A DNA stretch of 26,119 nt from Insolitispirillum peregrinum (GTDB lineage: Bacteria > Pseudomonadota > Alphaproteobacteria > Rhodospirillales > Rhodospirillaceae), in assembly GCF_042665255.1 (NCBI RefSeq), contig NZ_JBHTCD010000049.1; one strand, written 5' to 3'. A program made the position numbers and the translations under genes. How positions within the stretch are numbered: position 1 is the stretch's first letter; each line of letters opens with the position of its first letter. This document shows positions 1-7,088 of the stretch, piece after piece. Under the pieces are notes generated by a model. It was given only the letters and a program-made list of their open reading frames with translations, searched no databases and was not told the DNA's origin.

Positions 1-227
1 TGACGGCTTTCATGAGGTTCACGTCAACACCATGGAGGGCTTCTGGTCCCTCCTGCGATCCTGGTTGCGCCCCCATCGCGGAATTTCACAGGAAAAACTG
101 CCGATCTACCTCGCCTTTTTCCAGTTCACCCACAACGCACGCCGAACAGGAAAAGCTCTCCTCGGGGCACTGGTCGGCGCATTGGTCGCCTGATGGCTGC
201 CCATCACCCCGGAACACGGGAAGAGCC
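1..227 (+). mobile_element. 3' end of an IS1595-family insertion sequence (partial)
   Basis: This is the right-hand end of an insertion sequence that starts before the window. It holds the transposase C-terminus and then a probable terminal repeat. The end is set near base 227 because the 27 bases from about 201 (CCATCACCCC...GGGAAGAGCC) reappear, with one mismatch, at the matching end of the second copy near 6252-6278; similarity stops outside them. The IS family comes from the transposase; the exact end is inferred from comparing the two copies. Confidence 0.65.
2..193 (+). pseudogene. IS1595-family (ISXO2-like) transposase, C-terminal part, cut by the window edge
   Basis: The reading frame is open from base 2 to a TGA at 191-193 and gives the last 63 residues of a DDE transposase. 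It contains the conserved HVNTMEGFWSLLR segment, in which N and E belong to the catalytic region of ISXO2-like transposases, followed by a basic helix (FFQFTHNARRTGKALLGALV) found again in the second copy near 6.3 kb. The N-terminal zinc-binding and first catalytic parts lie outside the window, so I cannot tell whether this copy is intact. Family assignment rests on the NTMEGFWS signature, which I know from IS1595-type enzymes. Confidence 0.7.
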
Positions 228-437
228 ACGAAAAAATGGGGGTTCTGGGCCTCAGGCCCTGAATGGGTTTGGGCGATAGCCCATTCTTTTCCAGCAACTG
301 TCGTGTACTGTGATCTGACGCAGGGACGCTGGTCTAGCCTTTTGTTCTGTCGCATTGTTGTTGCGAAAACCGGCTCCCACTTTTCGCACAATGCCCTAGC
401 GGGGCAGGGGGACGGGATCATGGTCCCGTGCCTTGCC

Positions 438-1247
438 TTATGCCGTGTCCTGCAGGTGGACCTGCCGTTTCAGATAGCCATAAATCCAGGTCTTTGACGG
501 GGCCTGATCGCCGAACTGATCGGTGAGGCGGGCCTGAATGCCGGCATAGGACAAGCCATCGTTGCGGGCTTGCAGGATGGCCTGCGTGATGTCTTCGGTT
601 GGCGGTGCAAAGCCCGTGTCACAGGGCTGGCCGAGGCGTGCAGAGGTGTGGAAAACCGTACACAGGGCTTCCAGGCCCCGCCGCAGGGCCATAAGGGCCG
701 TCGGGCGGTCCAGCAGCAGCGGAGAGGCTGCATTGTCCAGCACCACATCATCAAGGCAGCGCAGAACCAGCGTCGGAGCCTGACAGGCGGACAGGGCATT
801 CTGGGCCCGTCGCCACAGGCGGGTAATGTAGACTTGCCGCCGCTCCGGAGCCTCCGGCGTTGCCGGACGGCCGTGGCCGGTCTGGTCAAGGGCGTTCCAG
901 CTGCTGGTGGTGTGGCGGCTGGGCATGGCGTTCAGGTGCTGCCACGCCGTATGGGTTGAGCGGTACTGCTCGGCGGCATTGATCATTTCGTCCGTGATCA
1001 GGGGTACGACTTCCCCCGATGGCAGGGTGATCATCCGGCGGTGCCGCTGCCCGAGGGAGGTGTGGATCCAGGCCAGCATCATCAGGGCGGAATCAAAGCT
1101 CTGATCACGGCGCAGGCGGGTCAGATCGGCGGCGGTCGGGGTATGCAGGCCCAGACACTGGGCGCGACGGCGCAGGGCGGGAGGAATGTCGGGCAGGACG
1201 GGTTTCTTTTTCCGCTTGCGCAGGGGCTTTTTGGGAACGGAGGGCAT
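438..1247 (-). CDS. Hypothetical protein with a possible SOS box upstream
   Basis: I do not recognise this 269-residue protein. It begins with a very basic stretch (MPSVPKKPLRKRKKKP), has a mixed helical middle, and ends with a segment around residues 225-265 (DGLSYAGIQARL...KTWIYGYLKR) that reads like a helix-turn-helix of the resolvase or Hin-like type. No signal peptide or membrane segment is visible. The ATG is preceded by a good GAGGA ribosome site (minus strand, about 1254-1258). A GTTC-N7-GTTC motif lies just upstream, so LexA control is possible. The gene is divergent from an S24 repressor gene, a layout common in prophage or damage-regulated loci. A DNA-binding role is a guess from the basic tail and the HTH-like end. 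Confidence 0.65.
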   Translation of the reverse strand: MPSVPKKPLRKRKKKPVLPDIPPALRRRAQCLGLHTPTAADLTRLRRDQSFDSALMMLAWIHTSLGQRHRRMITLPSGEVVPLITDEMINAAEQYRSTHTAWQHLNAMPSRHTTSSWNALDQTGHGRPATPEAPERRQVYITRLWRRAQNALSACQAPTLVLRCLDDVVLDNAASPLLLDRPTALMALRRGLEALCTVFHTSARLGQPCDTGFAPPTEDITQAILQARNDGLSYAGIQARLTDQFGDQAPSKTWIYGYLKRQVHLQDTA

Positions 1248-1263
1248 GGGGATCCTCTTGTGT

Positions 1264-1278
1264 GTTCTTGTTTTGTTC
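1264..1278. promoter_or_regulatory. Candidate alphaproteobacterial LexA (SOS) box, GTTC-N7-GTTC
   Basis: The sequence reads GTTC, seven bases (TTGTTTT), then GTTC. This direct repeat is the established LexA recognition pattern in Alphaproteobacteria. It ends 17-31 bases in front of the start codon of the minus-strand gene at 1247 and lies in the divergent region shared with the repressor gene at 1412. A match to eight fixed bases can arise by chance about once in a window of this size, so position is the main support. Confidence 0.45.
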
Positions 1279-1364
1279 TAAATTTTTCATCGCTGTATGG
1301 CTGTGCCGAGCGGTGTGAACGAACTCTGCCGGGAGGTGAACGCTTTTGCAAGAGAAAAATGTGC

Positions 1365-1412
1365 TAAAATAGAACGTGCGCTGTGCCGGGAACCGTGGCA
1401 CACTCCGTGCCA
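1365..1412 (+). promoter_or_regulatory. Candidate promoter -10 element and operator of the S24 repressor gene
   Basis: A TAAAAT hexamer at 1365-1370 could serve as a -10 element; no convincing -35 is seen 17 bases before it. Directly before the start codon there is an inverted repeat, TGGCAC-N5-GTGCCA, spanning 1396-1412 and ending on the A of the ATG. Such a site could bind the repressor itself or form a hairpin over the ribosome site. Both readings are inference; the repeat is seen directly. Confidence 0.35.
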
Positions 1413-2137
1413 TGAGTGTTCACCTGAAAATGCTCCGCCTTCAGCGCGGTCTCACTCAGTCCGAAGTGGCGATGCGCTTGGGATTGAGCAATCATTCTGC
1501 GGTTTCAAAACTGGAAACGGGGAAGCTACGCCTCGATGAACGCCGCTTGCGTGCTCTGGCAGCCTTGTATGGCGTCAGTGTGGAAGAAATTCTGGGGATG
1601 ACCCCCGCGCCCCCGCCTGCCGCCCCGCTGCCCCCGTCCGGCGAGCGGGTCAGTGTGCCGGTGTCGTCCCAGCCGTCCCTGGATACCGGGGCGGCGCTGG
1701 CCCTGCCGGTGCCGATCCGGCAGGAGATGGTGCGGGATTTGCCCGTGCGCGGGATTGCTGCCTGTTCCAGTGGGGATGGGGCGTTCCAGATTGAAACGGC
1801 GACCGTTGATTATGTTCGGCGGCCTCCGGCCCTGGTGGGGATCAACGAGGCCTATGGTCTCTATATGACCGGGGACTCGATGGAGCCGAAATTCCGTTCC
1901 GGTGATCTGGTGCTGGTGCATCCGGGGCGGCCGGTGCGGCCGGGGGATCATGTGATCCTGTTGTTGCGGGATCATCCGCGTGCCGAACCTTATGCCTATT
2001 GCAAGCAGATGCTGCGGCGACACGGAGGCAAGGTAACGGTCGGGCAGTACAATCCGGCGATGGAGCTGGAGTTTCCCGAAACATCGGTGGTCACCATCCA
2101 CCGCGTGCTGGAAATGTCCGACCTGTTCGGCGTTTGA
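1412..2137 (+). CDS. XRE-family repressor with S24 (LexA/CI-like) self-cleavage domain
   Basis: This is a 241-residue regulator. Residues 1-60 form an XRE helix-turn-helix (LRLQRGLTQSEVAMRLGLS, then VSKLETGK). A proline-rich linker covers about 65-100. The C-terminal S24 peptidase fold holds the MTGDSMEP motif with the nucleophile serine, a GDLVLV strand, and a later lysine in AYCKQMLR that fits the general-base position. Proteins of this type repress phage or damage-response genes and cleave themselves when RecA is activated. I chose the ATG at 1412 because upstream in-frame codons do not add to the HTH domain. It sits divergent to the gene at 438-1247 and 95 bases before the next gene. Ordinary prophage repressors have this layout, but no other phage genes are visible. 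Confidence 0.85.
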   Translation: MSVHLKMLRLQRGLTQSEVAMRLGLSNHSAVSKLETGKLRLDERRLRALAALYGVSVEEILGMTPAPPPAAPLPPSGERVSVPVSSQPSLDTGAALALPVPIRQEMVRDLPVRGIAACSSGDGAFQIETATVDYVRRPPALVGINEAYGLYMTGDSMEPKFRSGDLVLVHPGRPVRPGDHVILLLRDHPRAEPYAYCKQMLRRHGGKVTVGQYNPAMELEFPETSVVTIHRVLEMSDLFGV

Positions 2138-2232
2138 CGCCCGCCTGCGCGAGCGACTTTTCATGGCTGGCGGGGCAGGGTATATCTGGCTGCTGACATT
2201 CTTTTGACCGCCCCAATGGAGCGTTTTTTCCC

Positions 2233-3075
2233 GTGAACAGTCCTTCTGACCACATCCCGTCTGCCCCTGCGCCGGATTCCCTGTCGGCTTCGGCATCGTC
2301 CCTGCGGGCGGTGATTTCCTACATTTCTGCCCGCGACGAGCGGGTCAACCCGCTGAGCGTGATCAACCGGGCGGAACCGGACGAGCCGGTGTTTGTGCTG
2401 CGCGCCCGTGACATGGTGGCCACGGCGGCCATTGAATGGTGGCTGTGGTGTGCCCGCAATCGTGGCGTTCCCGACGACAAGCTGGCGCGCGCCGAGCTGC
2501 AGCGGCGGGCGGCCGATCTGTGGATCGAAAAGCGCCTGCCGACGCAATCGGGGCAGGAAACAGGCAAGACGGTGGTGCGGTCGGCCCGGCAGGAACGGGA
2601 CGAGCCGGACAGCGTGCTGAACCATGCCCACCCCGACGAGCCGGTGTTCGTGATTGTGGCCTCGGACGCAGTGGCGGTGGAAGTGGTCGAGTTCTGGGCC
2701 TTCATGGCCCAACGCCACGGCGCCCCGGACAGCAAGGTGCAGGCGGCAATGGAAGTCGCCAAGGCGATGGCCCGCTGGAGCCACAAGCGGGTGGTTGGCA
2801 CCGGCAGCCGTCCGCAGCGGGCGGCGCCCGGGGCTGCGGCGCCCGAGGTGCAGCGTCCGGTTCACCGCACCCACATGCGGCTGGTGTGCCTGGAATGCGG
2901 TCACAGCGAAAAGGTCGGTGAGCCGCCGTTTGATGCCGAGCTGTTGGCATCGGTGCGCGAAGCAACCGATGGCGCCTGTCCGGCCTGTGGGGCTGCTCCG
3001 TCGGTGGACCCGGTCAGCGGTCTGTCCCGGCGGGTGCTGACGACCGAAATGGTGGCCCCTGACAGCGCCCCGTAA
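2233..3075 (+). CDS. Hypothetical protein with a duplicated domain and a C-terminal zinc ribbon
   Basis: The 280-residue product starts at GTG with a GGAG about 11 bases upstream. It carries two copies of one domain, residues about 32-101 and 118-186. Both contain a D/E-rich strand (AEPDEPVFVLRARD and AHPDEPVFVIVASD), then an aromatic helix (EWWLWCARNRGVPDDK and EFWAFMAQRHGAPDSK), then a basic helix ending in KR. After a linker the C-terminus has two CxxC pairs (CLECG near 219 and CPACG near 249), a probable zinc ribbon. I do not recognise the repeated domain. No signal peptide is seen, so a cytoplasmic role is likely. It sits 25 bases before the DUF123 gene and may share its transcript. Confidence 0.75.
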   Translation: MNSPSDHIPSAPAPDSLSASASSLRAVISYISARDERVNPLSVINRAEPDEPVFVLRARDMVATAAIEWWLWCARNRGVPDDKLARAELQRRAADLWIEKRLPTQSGQETGKTVVRSARQERDEPDSVLNHAHPDEPVFVIVASDAVAVEVVEFWAFMAQRHGAPDSKVQAAMEVAKAMARWSHKRVVGTGSRPQRAAPGAAAPEVQRPVHRTHMRLVCLECGHSEKVGEPPFDAELLASVREATDGACPACGAAPSVDPVSGLSRRVLTTEMVAPDSAP

Positions 3076-3100
3076 GGCTGACGAGACCCTGTGGACAGCG

Positions 3101-3496
3101 GTGGCGGATGACCTGCCGCCGCTGCCGGGGGCTTATGCGGTTGAGATAACCCTGACATCCTTGTGCCTGTTACCGCCCCGGTTTGGCGGAAAGGCTGTGG
3201 ATGCCGGGGTTTATCTGTATCTGGGCAGTGCCTACGGCGGTGGCGGCATTCGCGCCCGCTGTCGCCGTCATCTCTCGCCGCACAAGACCTTGCGCTGGCA
3301 TGTGGACTGGTTGACGTCGCAGGCTGACCATCTGGCGGTGCGGGCGTTCCCCGGATTGCGGGAATGCGCGCTGGTGGCGGCGGTCGTCGCGGCGGGCGGT
3401 CAGATACCGGCCCCCGGCTTTGGCAGTTCGGACTGTCAGACCTGTGCAAGTCATCTGCTGTCCCGTCCGTCCGGCGTGATATATTGGCCGTCGTGA
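3101..3496 (+). CDS. DUF123 / GIY-YIG-like protein
   Basis: The 131-residue protein opens with PGAYAVEI, continues with a YLYLGSAYGGGGIRAR segment, then HxxWHVDWL (from RWHVDWLT) and a late DCQTC and SHLL. This order matches the DUF123 family, small proteins with a GIY-YIG-like core whose activity is poorly defined. The start is the GTG at 3101, the first good in-frame start after the previous gene ends; no strong ribosome site is visible. It follows the duplicated-domain gene by 25 bases and precedes phnX by about 40. The family match is fairly secure, the biological role is not. Confidence 0.8.
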   Translation: MADDLPPLPGAYAVEITLTSLCLLPPRFGGKAVDAGVYLYLGSAYGGGGIRARCRRHLSPHKTLRWHVDWLTSQADHLAVRAFPGLRECALVAAVVAAGGQIPAPGFGSSDCQTCASHLLSRPSGVIYWPS

Positions 3497-3535
3497 CGGG
3501 CGTCGTTGTGCATCGACTGTATCAGGGGCGTGATC

Positions 3536-4366
3536 ATGCTGACCGAAGTGCGGGCTGTGGTGTTTGATTGGGCCGGAACCCTGATTGATCAGGGGGCCTG
3601 TGCCCCGGTTGTGGCGTTGATGGCGGTGTTCGCCCGCGAAGGCGTTGCCGTCGCCCCCGCCGAGGCACGGTTGCCGATGGGGGTTGGCAAGCGCGAACAT
3701 GTCGAGGGGTTGCTGGGCTTGCCCGGCGTTGCCGCCCGCTGGCACGCCGCCAAGGGCAAGGCCCCGACCCGCGCCGATATTGATCGATTGTATGCGGCGC
3801 TGGAGCCCGCGCTGATGGCGGCGTTGCCGGACCATCTTGACCTGATCGACGGAGCCGCCGCTCTGCTGCGGGATTTGCGGCGCTGGGGCATTCAGGCCGG
3901 ATCAACCACCGGCTATTCCCGCCGCGCGATGGAGCCGGTGCTGGACGCCGCCGCCCGCCAAGGGCTGGAAGTGCAGGCGGTAGTCTGCGCCGGAGACACC
4001 CCGCAAGGCCGCCCCCATGGCGACCAACTGGCCGAAGTCCTGCGGCGGCTGTCAATCGACGAACCGCACCGCTGCGTCAAGGTTGACGACACCACCAGCG
4101 GCATCGCCGAGGGGGCCGCCTGTGGTCTGTGGACGGTGGCGGTGACCCTGTCGGGCAATGCGGCAGGGCTGGACCGGGCCGCTGTGCGGGCTGCGTCGCC
4201 TGACCTGCTGCTGTCCTGCCGCCGTCAGGCTGCTGCACAGTTCGAGGCCTGCAATCCCGACTACATCATCGATTCCGTCGCCGACCTGCTGCCGGTCCTC
4301 GAAGACATCGCCCACCGGCTGACCCACGGAGAACGCCCTGTTTCTGTTCGGGAAATGACCGGCTGA
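3536..4366 (+). CDS. phnX: Phosphonoacetaldehyde hydrolase (phosphonatase)
   Basis: This HAD-superfamily enzyme (EC 3.11.1.1) cleaves phosphonoacetaldehyde to acetaldehyde and phosphate, the second step of 2-aminoethylphosphonate breakdown in the cytoplasm. The nucleophile motif is FDWAGTLID near residues 9-17. The cap domain carries PMGVGKREHV, whose lysine forms the Schiff base with substrate. STTGYS supplies the next HAD motif, GRPHGDQ and VKVDDTTSGIAEG complete the site. The C-terminus resembles proteobacterial PhnX (NPDYIIDSVADL). I start at the ATG at 3536, which has AGGGGCG about six bases before it; a longer frame from 3506 adds no conserved residues. No partner transaminase gene (phnW) is in this window. 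The 276-residue length is normal for the family. Confidence 0.9.
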   Translation: MLTEVRAVVFDWAGTLIDQGACAPVVALMAVFAREGVAVAPAEARLPMGVGKREHVEGLLGLPGVAARWHAAKGKAPTRADIDRLYAALEPALMAALPDHLDLIDGAAALLRDLRRWGIQAGSTTGYSRRAMEPVLDAAARQGLEVQAVVCAGDTPQGRPHGDQLAEVLRRLSIDEPHRCVKVDDTTSGIAEGAACGLWTVAVTLSGNAAGLDRAAVRAASPDLLLSCRRQAAAQFEACNPDYIIDSVADLLPVLEDIAHRLTHGERPVSVREMTG

Positions 4367-4499
4367 AGGGAAAGTTTCTGATGACCCAAGAAACTGCTTG
4401 CCAAGCCGCGGGTCCCTCAGTATAAGCATCCCACTTCGCGCAACATGCGCCATACTGGTTCCCCCGAGGCATCGCCTCCGCGCCGAACCGGCACCCTGA

Positions 4500-4573
4500 G
4501 CGGGTGTAGCTCAATGGTAGAGCAGAAGCTTCCCAAGCTTACGACGAGGGTTCGATTCCCTTCACCCGCTCCA
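4500..4573 (+). tRNA. tRNA-Gly, anticodon CCC
   Basis: A 74-base cloverleaf can be drawn. The acceptor stem is GCGGGTG pairing with the 3' CACCCGC, the D-stem is GCTC/GAGC around AATGGTA, the anticodon loop is TTCCCAA with CCC at 4532-4534, and the T-arm holds GGTTCGATTCC. The 3' CCA is encoded. The order closely follows bacterial tRNA-Gly(CCC). The first pair of the anticodon stem looks mismatched (G-A), the only weak point. An integrase gene starts about 100 bases downstream, so this gene is the likely integration target of the island. Confidence 0.95.
4547..4573 (+). other. Inferred left attachment site of the island (3' end of tRNA-Gly)
   Basis: Tyrosine integrases placed next to a tRNA gene usually recombine within the T-arm and 3' end, and restore the tRNA. 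The integrase at 4677 faces away from this tRNA. I found no second copy of these bases in the window, so the right junction must lie further on or be lost. The exact core cannot be set from one side. Confidence 0.4.
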
Positions 4574-4620
4574 ATAAATTCAAGCACTTAGCGTGCTCCC
4601 CCCGAAATAATCTGGAATTC

Positions 4621-4640
4621 TTGGCACAATTTGGCACGAT
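4621..4640 (+). repeat. Tandem 10-bp repeat TTGGCACRAT before the integrase gene
   Basis: Two back-to-back copies, TTGGCACAAT and TTGGCACGAT, differ at one base. They lie between the tRNA and the integrase start. Short direct repeats here often act as arm-type binding sites for the integrase or an excision factor; that role is inference. Confidence 0.4.
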
Positions 4641-4676
4641 GGCCCCTTCGCGTGGGCTTGGCCGAGAGGTGTCGTC

Positions 4677-6131
4677 ATGGCTGTGAAGGACGTAAGGCCG
4701 AAGAGCCAATGGCGGGTTGGTCAGGTCATCGAAGAGGGTATTCAATACCGAGGTGACCACCAATTTCGCGTTCAAATCCGCAGCCGTGGGCAGAACCTCT
4801 CCAAGACGTGCGAAACGCTAAAAGCGGCTCGGGAGTGGAAAACGGCGACCGAGGGGAAAATTCTTGGTCGCCACGTCATTGATCCTACTTTGCCTGAGCG
4901 AACGACGGTGGCAGCCGCTGCTCATTGGGCGATAACCGAATTTCTGGGTGAAGACCCCGCGGGATGGAAAAAGGCGAACGATAAAAATCTGGTCAGCAAG
5001 TGGCGCTGGTGGCGTGATGCGTCCCCCTTTCGTGAGTGGATGCTTGTGGACGTCAAGGACAATCACCTTACGATGTGGGCGCGCGCCGTGCTCATGGATG
5101 ATGTCGGTGACGACGTTGAGGACGAGGTTGATGCGCGGGCCGAGGTTGTGGCCTTGGAGGGCAACGACAAGCCCGTGTCTCCTCAGACCATCATTCATCG
5201 CCTCAACGCATTGTCCCGACTGATGCAAGAATGGCGCCTCGACAACGGGCTGTCGGAGCAAATCCTCCCGAATCCCGTTACCAAGGGCGTTCGTCCGCCG
5301 AATGGGAAAGGGCGGCACCGCCGACTGAACAAGGGTGAGGAAGAAGCCTTGGCAGAGGCAGTCGCCGCGTCATCACGGCCGTGGCTTGCTGACGCGGTGA
5401 ATCTCGCCATAGAGACGGCAATACGCCAGAGCGAACTGGCGACCCTGACATGGGATCGCGTTCACCTTGATGATGAGCACCCCTACCTCCATCTGCCCCG
5501 GACTAAGAACGGCAGGGAGCGCAATGTTCCGCTCTCCGATAGTGCCATCGATTCGCTGCTTCGCCTGCGGGCGTTGGCCAACTACAACAACAATGGGCGC
5601 CAAGCTCGCATTGAACAGGTTGGGACGGATAAACAGAGGGCTGCGGCACTGGCTTCGCCGACCTGGGACAAGCCATTGCCCGTGGAGACAGGGCGCGGGG
5701 TCATCCATGCCTTTCGCGACGCAGTCGAAGCCTACCGCGCAAATAGTGGCGCTGGGCTGGATGACCTGCGCTGGCATGACCTCCGCCACGAAGCCGTCAG
5801 CCGTCTGTTTGAGCTGACCACGCTCCGCGAAACCGAAATTATGGCCATTGTTGGTCACCTCGGGCATGACATGCTGGTGCACTACGCGACATTGCGGACC
5901 AAGCATTTCCGTGACCAGCTTCCCACTGCCGACGGTGCCAAGGGTGATCCCGCAGGGACGATCAAGCTACGGCCTGGCAAGCCCGCCATGATGAAGACCA
6001 TGGAGGGGAAATGGGTCAGGTTGTCGGTAGTCGATGACCTTCTGCGCACCTATGCGCGCGCGATGCTGGATAGTGCGCAGGCCGAGGTTTCCGAGATTTC
6101 CACACGCCCAGATGAAGGGGGCAACGGTTAG
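4677..6131 (+). CDS. Tyrosine recombinase / island integrase
   Basis: The 484-residue integrase would catalyse site-specific insertion and excision of the island at the tRNA. The catalytic set is visible: R250 in ETAIRQSELATL, K277 in RTKNGRERNVPL, H367-x-x-R370 in WHDLRHEAVSRL, H394 in VGHLGH, and the nucleophile Y403 in HYATL. The N-terminal 200 residues hold a basic arm-binding part and a core-binding helical part, with an acidic insert near 140-160 (DDVGDDVEDEVDAR) that is unusual. The C-terminal 70 residues beyond the tyrosine are longer than in many integrases. The ATG at 4677 has GAGAGG about eight bases before it. It looks intact, so the island may still be mobile if the far att site survives. 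Confidence 0.93.
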   Translation: MAVKDVRPKSQWRVGQVIEEGIQYRGDHQFRVQIRSRGQNLSKTCETLKAAREWKTATEGKILGRHVIDPTLPERTTVAAAAHWAITEFLGEDPAGWKKANDKNLVSKWRWWRDASPFREWMLVDVKDNHLTMWARAVLMDDVGDDVEDEVDARAEVVALEGNDKPVSPQTIIHRLNALSRLMQEWRLDNGLSEQILPNPVTKGVRPPNGKGRHRRLNKGEEEALAEAVAASSRPWLADAVNLAIETAIRQSELATLTWDRVHLDDEHPYLHLPRTKNGRERNVPLSDSAIDSLLRLRALANYNNNGRQARIEQVGTDKQRAAALASPTWDKPLPVETGRGVIHAFRDAVEAYRANSGAGLDDLRWHDLRHEAVSRLFELTTLRETEIMAIVGHLGHDMLVHYATLRTKHFRDQLPTADGAKGDPAGTIKLRPGKPAMMKTMEGKWVRLSVVDDLLRTYARAMLDSAQAEVSEISTRPDEGGNG

Positions 6132-6174
6132 ATTTTTCATTGGCTCCCGTTCGACGGTCCCTTCAGCAGAGACG

Positions 6175-6843
6175 TCAGCACTCTCGTTGGGAGAGAAAAT
6201 TCCACCGCACACGATAGCGTGAGTCAAACGTGGTGCCGATGTACAAATAAAGGCTCTTCCCGTGTTTCGGGGTGATGGAAAGCCTCCGGGCGAGCAATGT
6301 GCCGACCAGTGCTCCGAGGAGTGCTTTTCCTCTTCGGCGTGCGTTGTGGGTGAACTGGAAGAAGGTGAACTGGACCTCCCCCTCCAGAACAATGTCAAAG
6401 AGTTTTGCGACCAAACCCGCGCGCAGGTGAGCGGTCATCACCTGAACGTCGTTCTCATTCAGTCCCAGCTCCCCGGAAATCTGCCGGTTCGACAGGTTCA
6501 ACCCCATGAAATACAAATACAATACTCACATCCGCAGCGATTGGTGATGTCCGGCCAGAACTGTCCCGGCCAGATCGTCGAACCGCTCCCCGCACCCATG
6601 GCACAGGTAGCATTGCCGGTCCCGCTGGCGATCGTCATGACCATTGCGCACTACATCATGGCTCGTGCATCTGGAGCGGCGAACACCAGCTGGCCAGCGA
6701 TGATGGCGCACAAGCTTAAAGCACTCCTCGTCGCCGATCAAAAGCGACAGGTTGATGGCGGTGGACATCGGACGAGACCAAAAGCGGGAACAAGGGCTGC
6801 TTTGAATCAGCATTTCAACGTGCTGAACAGGCAAAAAATTCAC
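6175..6843 (-). pseudogene. IS1595-family transposase, inactivated
   Basis: Reading the minus strand from 6843, the N-terminal part has the family's zinc-binding style (CxxC-type pairs in RRSRCTSH and CYLCHGCGERF) and an HTH region (NLSNRQISGELGLNENDVQV). An in-frame TGA at 6526-6528 interrupts it between SLRM and VLYLYFMGLNLS. Further on, EGEV is joined directly to FFQFTHNARRRGKALLGALV, which removes most of the DDE catalytic domain. The stop codon seen in the copy at 193 is changed here, so the frame runs on through the IS end to 6175. These three faults make it certainly non-functional as a transposase. Confidence 0.8.
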
Positions 6844-6856
6844 ACTAACCTGAGCC
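6252..6856 (-). mobile_element. Degenerate IS1595-family element, inverted relative to the copy at 1-227
   Basis: One end (GGCTCTTCCCGTGTTTCGGG at 6252) matches the end of the first copy. The other end is set near 6856, where the minus strand starts GGCTC and keeps only a loose match to that repeat. Eight-base flanks on the two sides do not match, so no target duplication is visible. At about 605 bases it is shorter than a full element because the middle of the transposase is missing. Confidence 0.6.
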
Positions 6857-6973
6857 TCTTCGACGCACCAAAGCCATCGCCCCGCAATCCGAGAATATTC
6901 AAATTAATTTTATCCTAATTGGGAATTATCAAGGCACCAATACCCATAAAATGGAATTTTTAAGGAAAATTAG

Positions 6974-7007
6974 ATTCATTACCCGTTATGTGCATAATGA
7001 ATTCATT
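6974..7007. promoter_or_regulatory. Candidate operator: overlapping inverted repeats before the HTH-dynamin gene
   Basis: ATTCATTA (6974-6981) is the inverted partner of TAATGAAT (6995-7002), 13 bases apart. The second arm also belongs to a perfect 12-base palindrome AATGAATTCATT (6996-7007). Three ATTCATT half-sites thus lie in 34 bases of AT-rich DNA. A TTGACA hexamer at 7006-7011 overlaps the palindrome and could be a -35 element, though the -10 (near 7029) is weak. The next gene begins with an XRE-type HTH, so self-repression from this site is a natural inference. Confidence 0.5.
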
Positions 7008-7042
7008 GACACCCTGAAAATTGGCTGTTACTGATGTCCCTT

Positions 7043-7065
7043 AGAAGAGCGAGCCTCGCCCTTCT
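7043..7065 (+). promoter_or_regulatory. Imperfect 23-base palindrome in the leader of the HTH-dynamin gene
   Basis: AGAAGAGCGAG, one C, then CTCGCCCTTCT pair in all but one position. It lies 24 bases before the chosen ATG at 7089 and upstream of its GGAG ribosome site. It could be a second protein-binding site or an RNA hairpin in the 5' leader; it lacks a T-tract, so it is not a normal terminator. Confidence 0.35.
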
Positions 7066-7088
7066 TGCTGTCAAAATGGAGATCCGCT

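Noticed and set aside
4373..4395. Terminator after phnX
   Set aside because: AGTTTCT and AGAAACT form a 7-bp stem but no T-tract follows, and the stem is AT-rich and weak.
1..6856. Composite transposon formed by the two IS1595 copies
   Set aside because: One copy is dead, no target duplication is visible, and the segment between them includes ordinary chromosomal genes, a tRNA and an island junction.
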